This document shows positions 42,122-50,350 of a DNA stretch of 64,000 bases, piece after piece (positions within the stretch are counted from its first letter, which is position 1; each line of letters starts with the position of its first letter). The position numbers and the translations under genes are program-made. The DNA is from Nannocystis sp. RBIL2 (lineage in GTDB: Bacteria > Myxococcota_A > Polyangia > Nannocystales > Nannocystaceae). The notes under the pieces are model-generated. The model was not told the DNA's origin. It saw nothing but the letters and a program-made list of their open reading frames with translations, and did not search any database. The DNA lies in contig NZ_JAPNJW010000002.1 in assembly GCF_026626745.1 (NCBI RefSeq), forward strand, positions 4,984,151 to 5,048,150, read 5' to 3'.

Positions 42122-43453
42122 TTGCCCCTCGCGTTCAAAGACCGCAAGCACTACTACAACCGCTGCCAGCCCGACGAGTCGCTGGCCCCGGACGACGCGC
42201 GCAACATCGACTTCGACGCGCTGCCGCAGGAGGTCCGCGGCGCCAGCTGGGCGGGCGCCCTGGCCGCGGAGATCGAGCTGTCGAACACGCCGGTGTGCCT
42301 GCTGGTCGCCGGCCTGCCGGGCTCGGGCAAGTCGACCGAGCTGCGCCGCCTGGCCCGCCGCCTGGCCAGCGACGAGAGCGCGGGCCTGTTGCCGATCCAC
42401 CTCGACGCCGAGCGCCTGCTCGACCTGACGAGCCGCATCGACGTCGCCGACGTGGTCGCGGCGATCCTCCACGACGCAGAGCTCGCGGTGCTCGCCGCCG
42501 AGGGCAAGGACGTCGCTGCGATGCCGGCCGACGGCTACCTGCAGCGGTTCTGGCGCTGGCTCACCACCACCGACGTCGAGCTCGGCAAGGGCAACTTCGC
42601 CGTCGCGCCCGGAGTGTCGCTGGCGGTCGAGCTCAAGACCCGCCCGTCGCTGCGCCAGCGCGTGCGCTCGGTGGTCAGCAACCACCTCAGCCAGTTCTTG
42701 GCCGACGCGCGCGCCGAGCTCAAACGCCTCGACGAGCGCGCCACTGCGGCCGGTCACGGCGGCCTGCTGGTGATCTTCGACTCTCTGGAAAAGCTGCGCG
42801 GCACCACCAGCGCCTGGTACGACGTCCTCGACAGCGCCGAGATCTTCTTCCGCACCAACGTGCCCAACCTCGAGTTGCCGGTCCACGTGATCTTCACGGT
42901 GCCGACGGCCCTGCTGACCCGCATCACGCGGATCCGCGTGCTGCCGATGGTCAAGCTGCACGCCCGCGACGGCAGCCCGCACGCGCCCGGGATCGCCGCG
43001 GCGCGCGAGCTGGTGACCCGCCGGGTCCCGCTCGAGGTCTTGGGAGAAGTGCTCGGCCCCGACGCCGAGGCGCGGCTGCGACAGATGATTTTATGGTCGG
43101 GCGGCTACCCGCGCGAGCTGGTCCGCCTGCTGCAATCGGCGATCCGCGACGCCTCCGCGGGCCCGCTGTCGGACGAGCAGTTCCAGCGGCTGTTCTCGCA
43201 ATTGGTGTCGACGTTCCGCGTGCTCGTGACCCGCGACGTGATCCCCTGGCTGGCGCAGGTCGCCGCCCAGCGCTTCATGACGGTGGAGAACGAGCAGCAC
43301 CGCCTCGACGCCGACCGCATGCTGCAGAACAACGCGATCCTGTACTACGCCAACGGCGAACAGTGGCACGACCTGCACCCGGCCGTGTACGAAAACCCCG
43401 ACGTCCGCGCGGCCCTCGACGCGCTGCGCGAGGCCAGGGCCGCGGCGACATGA
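42122..43453 (+). CDS. P-loop ATPase of conflict-system type
   Basis: TTG start at 42122 (MPLAFKDRKHYYNRCQP in effect); 443 residues. The N-terminus has the YYNRCQPDESLAPDD and NIDFDALP stretches that precede the P-loop in a family of AAA/STAND-like ATPases found beside effector-associated-domain proteins. Walker A is GLPGSGKST (64-72), Walker B LLVIFD (215-220), then a possible sensor region (VHVIFTVPTALL) and an arginine-containing helix (LILWSGGYPRELVRLLQ-like MILWSGGYPRELVR). A winged-helix-like end follows. Its stop overlaps the next start (ATGA), so the ATPase and the adaptor are made together. Likely role: NTP-dependent switch in a defence or self/non-self module. The start is uncertain, as no ribosome site is clear. 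Confidence 0.75.
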   Translation: MPLAFKDRKHYYNRCQPDESLAPDDARNIDFDALPQEVRGASWAGALAAEIELSNTPVCLLVAGLPGSGKSTELRRLARRLASDESAGLLPIHLDAERLLDLTSRIDVADVVAAILHDAELAVLAAEGKDVAAMPADGYLQRFWRWLTTTDVELGKGNFAVAPGVSLAVELKTRPSLRQRVRSVVSNHLSQFLADARAELKRLDERATAAGHGGLLVIFDSLEKLRGTTSAWYDVLDSAEIFFRTNVPNLELPVHVIFTVPTALLTRITRIRVLPMVKLHARDGSPHAPGIAAARELVTRRVPLEVLGEVLGPDAEARLRQMILWSGGYPRELVRLLQSAIRDASAGPLSDEQFQRLFSQLVSTFRVLVTRDVIPWLAQVAAQRFMTVENEQHRLDADRMLQNNAILYYANGEQWHDLHPAVYENPDVRAALDALREARAAAT

Positions 43454-44703
43454 TGCACGGCGAGCTGGAGCGCCTCAGCCAGGCCATCGCGCTCGCCGAC
43501 GGCTTCCAGCTGCTGGTGCTCGAGTGCCACGAGCTCGATGCGTGGGACCTGCACCGCCTGTTCGACGCGGTCCAGACCCGCGTGGCCGAGCTGCGCGGAG
43601 TGCCGCCCCTGGTGCTGGTCTACGACCCGCACGTGACCACGCGCGAGTCCGGCAGCCTGCGCGACGAGGCGTGGGTCGAAGGCGTTTTGGGGGCCATCCT
43701 GCGCGCGCCGGCGGCCAACACCGAGGAAGCCGCGGTGGTGGCGGTGATCGACGGCACCGACTTCGACGAGACCGACCAGGACAGCCGCGAGCTGCTCAGC
43801 TGGGAATTTTTGTTTCATCGCATGAACGAGCAGCGCAACGCGATCGCCCGCACCCTGCACGGAACGCTGGCGCTCGCGCTGCCGCCTGCGCTGGTCCGCG
43901 TGTTTTTGGAGGAGGCGCCAGACGTGGCGTCGATCCGCAGCGACGTGCTCAGTTTCGATGCTGCGCAAATACCAAAACACCCCGACCGGCCGCACCTGAG
44001 GAGCAGCATGGGCTATTCGCCCGATCTGCTGCGCGAGGCGGCGCAGCGCCGCCTCGCCGCAGATCCACGGCTCGACAGCGAAGCCCGAGAGCACGCGCGA
44101 CGTTCGCTCGCGGCGCCGCAGGCAATCTCCATCGAAGAGTCGCCGGCGCCATCGCACACAGCGGCAACGCATGCCCTCCGTTCGCTTCTGATGTCGCTGT
44201 TCACCGCCGACGAACTGCGGAGCTTCCTCGGCTACTCGTTGGAGCCGCGCGAGCTTACCTCCCTCTCGCACGACTCGTCATTTAACTTCATCGATAAGGC
44301 GATCGGGTCCCTGAAAGACCAAGGCCTCATCAACGAGTATTTTTTCTATCGACTCCGCGACGAACGGCCGCGCCGCAAGTCGGAGATCGATCACGTGGCA
44401 GCGCTCCACCTGGCGACCTCCACCTCCGCGCGTCCTCAGCTCAAAGCAACCGCGCACTGGACTCCCACGCCCGACGAGCTGATGGACGCATTATTAAAAT
44501 TGTCGCGCGAGCAGATCGCCCAGGTCGTCCGCCTCGCCGACGACGAAGGCCTCGCCGCGCCGATCACCCGCAGCGGGGCTGCTCACACCAAGATGGTCCA
44601 CCGCACTCGCATGCCCGTACGCGAGCTCGTGTCTCAGGGCCCGGAGGCAGTGCAGCGCCTCGCCGACGCGCTCGTCACTCTCGGCTACCACCGGCCGGTC
44701 TAG
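43450..44703 (+). CDS. Adaptor with inactive-STAND-like half and effector-associated (death-like) domains
   Basis: 417 residues from the ATGA overlap. Residues 1-170 resemble the inactive-STAND-like partner of conflict systems: no Walker A, but LLSWEFLFHRMNEQRNAIA, LALALPPALVRVFLEEAPDV and SIRSDVLSF follow that group's pattern (LN-x2-R, LPP, APD-x3-R-x3-F). Residues ~241-320 match a helical effector-associated domain of the EAD1 kind (SLFTADELRSFLG, FNFIDKAIGSLKDQGLIN, RPRRKSEIDHVAALH). Residues ~338-417 form a second small helical module (TPDELMDALLKL … LADALVTLGY) that may be another EAD. EADs recruit effectors with a matching EAD. None is encoded nearby, so the effector may be elsewhere. 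Confidence 0.65.
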   Translation: MMHGELERLSQAIALADGFQLLVLECHELDAWDLHRLFDAVQTRVAELRGVPPLVLVYDPHVTTRESGSLRDEAWVEGVLGAILRAPAANTEEAAVVAVIDGTDFDETDQDSRELLSWEFLFHRMNEQRNAIARTLHGTLALALPPALVRVFLEEAPDVASIRSDVLSFDAAQIPKHPDRPHLRSSMGYSPDLLREAAQRRLAADPRLDSEAREHARRSLAAPQAISIEESPAPSHTAATHALRSLLMSLFTADELRSFLGYSLEPRELTSLSHDSSFNFIDKAIGSLKDQGLINEYFFYRLRDERPRRKSEIDHVAALHLATSTSARPQLKATAHWTPTPDELMDALLKLSREQIAQVVRLADDEGLAAPITRSGAAHTKMVHRTRMPVRELVSQGPEAVQRLADALVTLGYHRPV

Positions 44704-44779
44704 CAAAAAGGTCTGCGCTCGCATCATTCACTACGCGCTCGATCGCGTCCGCCGGCGAATCGATCCCCGTCACCGATCT

Positions 44780-45592
44780 TCAGCGTCTCGTCGCATGCCC
44801 CGCGAGCGGCATCGATTCGTCGCCCCGCTCGCCCTCGCCTCGCCCGTAGCGGGCCGGCGTCGTGCCGACGATGCGCCGGAAGTGGCGGGTCAGCTGCGCC
44901 TGATCGTAGAACCCGACCAGCGGCGCCACCTCCGAGGCACGTACCCCGCGCGAGAGCAGCTCCTTGGCCCGCGCGACGCGCAATTGAATCAGATACGTAT
45001 GCGGCGGCATCCCGACCTGGGCGCGAAATGCCCGGCACAGGTGAAACTTGTCGAGCTCCGCGTGCCGGGCCAGGACATCGAGGCGGATCGGCTCGGTCAT
45101 TCGCTCGCGCAGATACTCCATCGCGCGCCGCACCGGCCGCGTGTGGTCCGTCTTCGCCTTGCTGATCGTTGCGAAAGCGCTGATCGCCTCCGCCAGCACG
45201 ACCTCGAGCACCAGCGGCTCCGCGCCCGCGCACACCGCATCGAGCAGGCGCCGGAACGGCTCCGCGCGCGCGTCGTCCGCCTCGAGCTGCGGGAACGCCA
45301 CCGCCTTGCCCGCCTCTCGCGCCCGCGCGACCTCGTTCGCCGGCAGCGCGATCATCGTCCACGTCGTCGCCCCGTCGCGTGCGAGATCGCGGTGCACGTC
45401 GCCGGGCTGCTTGATCTGGATGCACCCCGGCGCGCTCCGCCACACCTTGCCGCGACCCCACCACTCGCAGCGCCCGCGCTCGACGCGCCCGACCGCGTAG
45501 TAATCCTTCACGCCCGCGTGGAGCGCGTCGCTCGTCCAGCGGACCGCGCGCAGCTCCGGCACCGAGACAGGGAGCTCGACAATCACCGCCAT
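44780..45592 (-). CDS. AraC-family transcriptional regulator
   Basis: The start MAVIVELPVSVPELRAV was preferred to the codon six positions upstream. 270 residues: an N-terminal cupin-like sensor domain with a short beta pattern (~1-110, ending HRDLARDGATTW) and a C-terminal double HTH (~155-255). The first HTH is near LDVLARHAELDKFHLCRAF, the second near ASEVAPLVGFYDQAQLTRHFRRIVG (in part); both match the AraC consensus ending in TPARY. It is divergent from an SDR gene 108 bases away, the usual arrangement for a regulator and its target. Effector unknown. Confidence 0.9.
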   Translation of the reverse strand: MAVIVELPVSVPELRAVRWTSDALHAGVKDYYAVGRVERGRCEWWGRGKVWRSAPGCIQIKQPGDVHRDLARDGATTWTMIALPANEVARAREAGKAVAFPQLEADDARAEPFRRLLDAVCAGAEPLVLEVVLAEAISAFATISKAKTDHTRPVRRAMEYLRERMTEPIRLDVLARHAELDKFHLCRAFRAQVGMPPHTYLIQLRVARAKELLSRGVRASEVAPLVGFYDQAQLTRHFRRIVGTTPARYGRGEGERGDESMPLAGHATRR

Positions 45593-45699
45593 CGCCGCAG
45601 TGTAGGGCACGGGGCCGGCCGCGGCTTGTACGTTCTTGGCGGACCGATCGCGCCAAGGATCGACAAGTCCCGCCGACCGTCCGTCCCTACAACGGGCGC

Positions 45700-46452
45700 A
45701 TGCATGACAAACGCGTCGCCCTGATCACCGGGGCCAACAAGGGAATCGGTCTTCAAATTGCGAAGGACCTCGCGACGCACGGCTTCACCGTGCTCGTCGG
45801 GGCTCGCAACCTCGAGCAGGGCATCGCGGCCGCGAAGACCATCGGGGCCGACGCCCACGCCGTCCAGCTCGACGTCACCAGCGCTTCCTCGATCGACACC
45901 GCAGCCGCACGGATCCGCGCCGAATTCGGCCGGCTCGACGTGCTGGTGAACAACGCCGGCATCGCGCACGTGGGCAAGCCCGGCCGCACCGTCGCGGAGG
46001 TCGTCCAGGCGAGCCGCCCCAGCGTCGCCTCGCTCGACGAGGTACGAGCCGTGTTCGAGACCAACGTGTTCGGCGTCATCGCCGTCACTCAGGCGATGTT
46101 GCCGCTGCTCCGCGAGGCCCCGGCCGGGCGCATCGTCAACGTATCGAGCGGTCTGGGCTCGCTGACCCTCAACGCCGACCCGTCGTTCCCGTACCGCGGG
46201 GCGATCAGCGCCGTGTACAGCCCCTCGAAGACCGCGCTCAACGCGATCACCCTCGCCTTCGCGGTGGAGCTCGAGTCGACGCGCATCAAGGTCAACGCCG
46301 TGTGCCCCGGCTTCACCGCGACGGACATCAACAACTTCGAGGGCACGCGCACCGTGCAGCAGGCCGCGCGCGAGCCGGTGCGCCTCGCGCTCCTCGACGC
46401 GAACGGTCCCACGGGCACCTTTTCGAATGAGGATGGTCCTCTGCCGTGGTGA
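45700..46452 (+). CDS. Short-chain dehydrogenase/reductase
   Basis: 250 residues, classical SDR: NAD(P)-binding TGANKGIG (~10-17), the VLVNNAG strand (~86-92), catalytic Ser in VNVSSGLGS (~150) and the YSPSK pair (Tyr-x3-Lys, ~169-173), then VCPGFTATDIN. The Arg at GARNLEQ after the second strand favours NADP(H). The closest well-known relatives are carbonyl reductase-type SDRs of plants and bacteria, suggesting reduction of a carbonyl or menthone-like substrate. The divergent AraC gene is the probable regulator. Substrate unknown. Confidence 0.92.
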   Translation: MHDKRVALITGANKGIGLQIAKDLATHGFTVLVGARNLEQGIAAAKTIGADAHAVQLDVTSASSIDTAAARIRAEFGRLDVLVNNAGIAHVGKPGRTVAEVVQASRPSVASLDEVRAVFETNVFGVIAVTQAMLPLLREAPAGRIVNVSSGLGSLTLNADPSFPYRGAISAVYSPSKTALNAITLAFAVELESTRIKVNAVCPGFTATDINNFEGTRTVQQAAREPVRLALLDANGPTGTFSNEDGPLPW

Positions 46453-46466
46453 GCTGCTGGTGAGCC

Positions 46467-46484
46467 CCTGTCTGAAAAGACATG
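46467..46484. repeat. Single CCTG-N10-CATG hairpin
   Basis: CCTG TCTGAAAAGA CATG, 14 between box starts, 15 bases after the SDR stop codon and ahead of the cytochrome gene on the same strand. Confidence 0.6.
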
Positions 46485-46692
46485 TCGCAACCAGGCTCGC
46501 CGCCGCAGCCGACGGGCGATGAGGTCGAAGGCAAACGTCGCCGAGCGTCACCCGTGACACCCGGCGCGACAGCGAGCCGACCCCGCCGGCCCGGCGAAAC
46601 CCGGGCCAGCGACTCGTCGCGCCCCTCTGCTGCGTCCGGCGCCGCCGACGCGCCTCCTGACGCTCGCGGCACACGGCGGCCGTTGTGCCATC

Positions 46693-48549
46693 ATGGCCGG
46701 CGTGTCCTCCGCCCGGAGCCGCGCCCCGCTGCTCGCCGTGGCCGCGTTCGCGCTCGCGGCCGCGGCCGCGTCGATCGCCGGCCGCGTCGGCACCCAGGGC
46801 GAGCGGCGGCGCAGCCACGAAGACCTCGCGCGGCACACCCCCGCGCTCGGTCGCGCCGGCTACGTCGGCTCGGCCGCGTGCGCCCCGTGCCACCCGGCCG
46901 CGCACGCCAGCTGGGCGGCCACCTATCACCGCACCATGACCCAGCGCGCCGGCCCGGCCAGCGTCCTCGCCCCCTTCGACGGCCGCGCTCTGGGCGGCCC
47001 CGGCGGACCGCATCGCCCGCTGCGTCGCGGCGACGAGTTCTGGGCCGAGCTGCCCGACCCCGAGTACAAGCTCGCCCGCGCCGCCGCTGGCTTGCCTTTG
47101 GAACATGTCCCGACGGTCACCCGCCGCATCGTCATGACCACCGGCGCCCACCACATGCAGGTCTACTGGGTCGAGAGCCCGCGCGACCGCCGGCTGCACG
47201 CCTTCCCCTCCGCGTGGTTGACCGACGAGCAGAAGTGGGTCCCGGTCGAGAGCACCCTGCTGCGGCCGCCGCAGGGCGACGTCGTCTACACCTGGAACCG
47301 CGCCTGCGTCCCGTGCCACGCGGTCGCCGGCCAGCCGCGGATCGACGACGAGCGCGTCGACACCCGCGTCGCCGAGCTCGGGATCGCCTGCGAATCGTGC
47401 CACGGCCCCGGTCGCGCCCACGTCGACGCCCGCCGCAGCCCGCTCGCCCGCTACGCCCTGCACCTGTCTTCAGAGCCAGATCCATCGATCGTCCACCCGG
47501 CCCGCCTCGACCACCGCCGCAGCGCCGAGCTGTGCGGCCAGTGCCACGGCGTCGCCCGCTTCCCCGACGAGCACACCTGGCTCGCGCGCGGCGACGCCTA
47601 CCGCCCCGGCGAGCCGCTCGCGCCCCACCGGCAGCTCGTGCGCCACCCCGTGCGCGAGGCCCAGCCGTGGCTCGACGCAGTGCTCGACGAGGACCCCGAG
47701 TACCTCGCCGGCCGCATGTGGTCCGACGGCCACGTGCGCGTGACCGGCCGCGAGTACACCGCCCTGCTCGAGACCCCGTGCTTCCAGCGCGGCGAGCTGT
47801 CGTGCCTGTCGTGCCACCAGCTCCACGGCGCCGACCCCGACGACCAGCTGGCCGAGTCGGCGCGCGGCGATGCAGCCTGTACTTCGTGCCATGTCCTTCC
47901 GGACATTCAGGCACACACCCGCCACCCGGCCGGCAGCGTCTCGTGTTACGACTGCCACATGCCGCGGACCACCTACGGCCTGCTCAAGGCGATCCGCAGC
48001 CACGTGGTCGACAGCCCCGACCTCGCGGTCACTCTCGCCACCGGCCGCCCCGACGCCTGCAGCCTGTGCCACGTCGATCGCCCGCTGGCGTGGACCGCGA
48101 ATCATCTGCGGGCCTGGTACGACCAGCCCGAGCCCGAGCTCGACGGCGATCAGCGGACCGTCGCCGCGGCTGTCCTTTGGACCATCTCGGGCGACGCCGG
48201 CCAGCGGGCCCTGGCCGCCGACGCGCTCGGCCGCGGCGAAGTCGTCGGCCCCGACTGGCGGGCGCCGATCCTCGCGCACCTCCTCGCGGACCCGTACGAT
48301 GCGGTGCGCCAGATCGCCGCTCGCGGCCTGCGGCGGCTGCCCAGCGCCGCCGGCCTCGAGATCGAGCCGCTCGCCCCCGCCGACGCGCGCACCGCTGCGG
48401 CGTCCGAGGTGCTGACGCGCTGGCGCGCCGCCCCGCGGCCCGCGCCCGATCCCGCGCGGCTCGTCGACGCCGCCGGCGACCACGACGGTGCAACCCTGCA
48501 GGCGCTGGCCGCCCGCCGCGACGATCGCCCCATCGACTTGAAAGAATAG
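46693..48549 (+). CDS. Octahaem c-type cytochrome with HEAT-like C-terminus
   Basis: 618 residues with an N-terminal signal anchor (~10-30). Eight CXXCH haem sites: CAPCH, CVPCH, CESCH, CGQCH, CLSCH, CTSCH, CYDCH and CSLCH, within about residues 60-460. The layout resembles the multihaem family with HPAA/HASW ends seen in tetratricopeptide- or HEAT-linked cytochromes of Myxococcota and Planctomycetes (GIACESCHGPGRAH, VSCYDCHMPRTTYG). Residues ~480-560 look like HEAT repeats (ALAADALGRG, YDAVRQIAARGLRRL). Catalytic identity (nitrite/hydroxylamine-type or pure electron transfer) cannot be told. One CATG hairpin (47890) sits exactly on the sixth haem motif. Confidence 0.88.
   Translation: MAGVSSARSRAPLLAVAAFALAAAAASIAGRVGTQGERRRSHEDLARHTPALGRAGYVGSAACAPCHPAAHASWAATYHRTMTQRAGPASVLAPFDGRALGGPGGPHRPLRRGDEFWAELPDPEYKLARAAAGLPLEHVPTVTRRIVMTTGAHHMQVYWVESPRDRRLHAFPSAWLTDEQKWVPVESTLLRPPQGDVVYTWNRACVPCHAVAGQPRIDDERVDTRVAELGIACESCHGPGRAHVDARRSPLARYALHLSSEPDPSIVHPARLDHRRSAELCGQCHGVARFPDEHTWLARGDAYRPGEPLAPHRQLVRHPVREAQPWLDAVLDEDPEYLAGRMWSDGHVRVTGREYTALLETPCFQRGELSCLSCHQLHGADPDDQLAESARGDAACTSCHVLPDIQAHTRHPAGSVSCYDCHMPRTTYGLLKAIRSHVVDSPDLAVTLATGRPDACSLCHVDRPLAWTANHLRAWYDQPEPELDGDQRTVAAAVLWTISGDAGQRALAADALGRGEVVGPDWRAPILAHLLADPYDAVRQIAARGLRRLPSAAGLEIEPLAPADARTAAASEVLTRWRAAPRPAPDPARLVDAAGDHDGATLQALAARRDDRPIDLKE
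47890..47907. repeat. CATG-N10 hairpin inside the cytochrome gene
   Basis: CATG TCCTTCCGGA CATT. The CAT is the haem-binding His codon of CTSCH, so the element is compatible with an essential motif. A second, weaker half-element is at 47104. Confidence 0.5.
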
Positions 48550-48598
48550 CCACGATGCCGACCGCTCTCGCCGCGCCAGCGATCCCGAGGATCCCTCG

Positions 48599-49039
48599 AT
48601 GACCCCCGCCGAGCGCTACTCCGCCCGCCACTTGCTTCGCGGCTGGTCGTGCCTGCTGGTCTTCATCGCTGTCGGCCTCGCGCTCGAGTCGCTGCACGGC
48701 CTCAAGGTCGCGGCCTACCTCGACCTCGACCAGGCGGTGCGGCGGCACATGTGGACCCTCGCCCACGCCCACGGCGCCCTGCTCGGCCTGGTCCACCTCG
48801 GGCTCGCGGCCACCGTTCGGGCCCACCCGTCCCTTGCGACATGCTCTCAAGGCCATGTCGCATCGGTCAGCCTCGACCTCGCCAGCCTGCTGCTCCCGCT
48901 CGGCTTCTTCCTCGGCGGCCTGTGGCACTACGCCGGCGACCCCGGCCTCGGCGTGCTGCTGGTCCCGGTGGGGGGCGCGCTGTTGGTGGTCGCCGCGCTG
49001 CTGGTGCTCCTGGGCCTGCGCGCCGCCCCGCAGGCGTGA
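48599..49039 (+). CDS. Small polytopic membrane protein
   Basis: 146 residues; four hydrophobic segments at about 15-33, 53-72, 93-112 and 117-142. The hydrophilic loop between helices 2 and 3 (AHPSLATCSQGHVAS) is encoded by a CATG-N10 hairpin at 48840-48857 whose stem extends over nine bases. This suggests that the element was inserted into a loop without breaking the frame. No family recognised. It starts 50 bases after the cytochrome stop on the same strand, so it may be in the same transcript. Its last ~25 bases are duplicated upstream of the second Uma2 gene. Confidence 0.7.
   Translation: MTPAERYSARHLLRGWSCLLVFIAVGLALESLHGLKVAAYLDLDQAVRRHMWTLAHAHGALLGLVHLGLAATVRAHPSLATCSQGHVASVSLDLASLLLPLGFFLGGLWHYAGDPGLGVLLVPVGGALLVVAALLVLLGLRAAPQA
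48835..48862. repeat. CATG-N10 hairpin inside a membrane-protein gene
   Basis: CATG at 48840 and 48854 (14 apart), core CTCTCAAGGC. Stem TGCGACATG/CATGTCGCA. It encodes a loop between two membrane segments. Confidence 0.6.
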
Positions 49040-49065
49040 GCGCGCGATCGTGCTATGGTGCATGG

Positions 49066-49643
49066 GTGTCGATCGCCCGCAAGCTCGCCACCTACGACGA
49101 CCTGCTCGCCTACCCCAGCGAAGTCAAGGCCGAGATCTTCGCCGGCGAGATCCACGTGCAGCCGAGCGCCCTCCCCGGGCACAGCCGGGCGCAGCGCTCG
49201 CTCAGTCACTTCATCGGCGGCCCCTTCGACGACGACACCCAGGGTCCGGAGGGCTGGTGGATCTTGATCGAGATGGACGTCCGCTTCGGCGCGCACGACA
49301 TCGTCCGCCCTGACTTGGTCGGCTGGCGGCGCACCCGTTTGCCGGAGCTCCCGGACATCCGGCCGATGGACCTCGTGCCCGACTGGATCTGCGAGGTCCT
49401 CTCGCCCTCCACCGAGCGGATCGACCGCGTGCGCAAGCAACAGCTCTACGCCCGCCACGGCGTCCCGCACTACTGGCTCGTCAATCCGATCGAGCGCGTG
49501 CTCGAGGCCTACGTCCTCGACGGCGCGCAGTGGCGCATCGCCGGCACCTACGACGACACCGCGCTCGCTCGCATCCCCCGTTCGAGGCGGTCGAGCTGCT
49601 CGTCGGCCGTCTGTTCCCGCCACTGCCCGCACGGCCCGCTTGA
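49066..49643 (+). pseudogene. Uma2-family (DUF820) gene, frameshifted copy
   Basis: GTG start. The protein matches the intact neighbour (49739-50317) along the whole length: VSIARKLATYDDLLAYPSEV, GWWILIEMD, DIVRPDLVGWRR, DWICEVLSPSTERIDR and QQLYARHGVPHYWLVNP. The frame breaks at a C-run: five C at 49575-49579 versus six in the neighbour. The original frame continues to TGA at 49641. Read without correction, the ORF runs past 49643 into junk. Uma2 proteins are PD-(D/E)XK-nuclease-like; their targets are generally unknown. The conserved CEVLSPST-x20-YARHGVPHYW core is intact here, so only the last ~22 residues are lost. Confidence 0.75.
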
Positions 49644-49738
49644 TCCGCGCCGGCGGGCCGGCGCTCCCGCGTATGCCCCTCTCGATGGGCCTGCGCCGCC
49701 CCGCAGGCGTGAGCGCGCGATCGTGCTATGGTGCACGG

Positions 49739-50317
49739 GTGTCGATCGCCCGCAAGCTCGCCACTTATGACGACCTGCTCGCCTACCCCAGCGAGGTCAA
49801 GACCGAGATCTTCGCCGGCGAGATCCACGTGCAGCCGAGCGCCCTGCCAGGTCATGGTCGGGCGCAGCTCGCCCTCGGGCGCTTCATCGGCGGGCCGTTC
49901 GACGGCGACGCGGACGGCCCGGACGGTTGGTGGATCTTGCAAGAGATCGACGTCCGCCTCGATCCGCACAACGTCGTCCGGCCTGACGTCGTCGGCTGGC
50001 GACGCGCGCGTCTCCCAAATCCGTGGAACACGCGGCCGATCGACGTCGTGCCCGATTGGATCTGCGAGGTCCTCTCGCCCTCCACCGAGCGGATCGACCG
50101 CGTGCGCAAGCAACAGCTCTACGCCCGCCACGGCGTCCCGCACTACTGGCTCGTCAATCCGATCGAGCGCGTGCTCGAGGCCTACGTCCTCGACGGCGCG
50201 CAGTGGCGCATCGCCGGCACCTACGACGACACCGCGCTCGCCCGCATCCCCCCGTTCGAAGCGGTCGAGCTGCCCGTCGGCCGCCTGTTCCCGCCGCTGC
50301 CTGCGCCCCCCGCTTGA
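49739..50317 (+). CDS. Uma2-family (DUF820) PD-(D/E)XK nuclease-like protein
   Basis: GTG start; 192 residues, full length for the family. Core motifs: VVRPDVVGWRR (Asp of the PD motif), DWICEVLSPSTERID (the E-x-LS part), and RKQQLYARHGVPHYWLVNP, which carries the Lys/Tyr region of the fold. Uma2 genes are hugely expanded in cyanobacteria and some Myxococcota, usually as scattered copies; no cellular role is established. This is the second of a tandem pair made by duplication of a ~673-base unit that includes the end of the upstream gene. Confidence 0.85.
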   Translation: MSIARKLATYDDLLAYPSEVKTEIFAGEIHVQPSALPGHGRAQLALGRFIGGPFDGDADGPDGWWILQEIDVRLDPHNVVRPDVVGWRRARLPNPWNTRPIDVVPDWICEVLSPSTERIDRVRKQQLYARHGVPHYWLVNPIERVLEAYVLDGAQWRIAGTYDDTALARIPPFEAVELPVGRLFPPLPAPPA

Positions 50318-50350
50318 CCCGCGCCGGCGCCCCTCGGCTATCCTCGGCGC

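Larger units (their letters stand above)
49010..50317. repeat. Tandem duplication of ~673-base unit
   Basis: The sequence CGCCCCGCAGGCGTGAGCGC with the following GATCGTGCTATGGTGCA occurs before both Uma2 genes (from ~49025 and ~49697), and the genes remain closely similar to the end. The unit length is the distance between the two GTG starts (49066 and 49739). Confidence 0.85.

Noticed and set aside
39979..42147. 722-residue frame inside vgrG
   Set aside because: Alternate-phase shadow of vgrG; the vgrG frame has clear family motifs.
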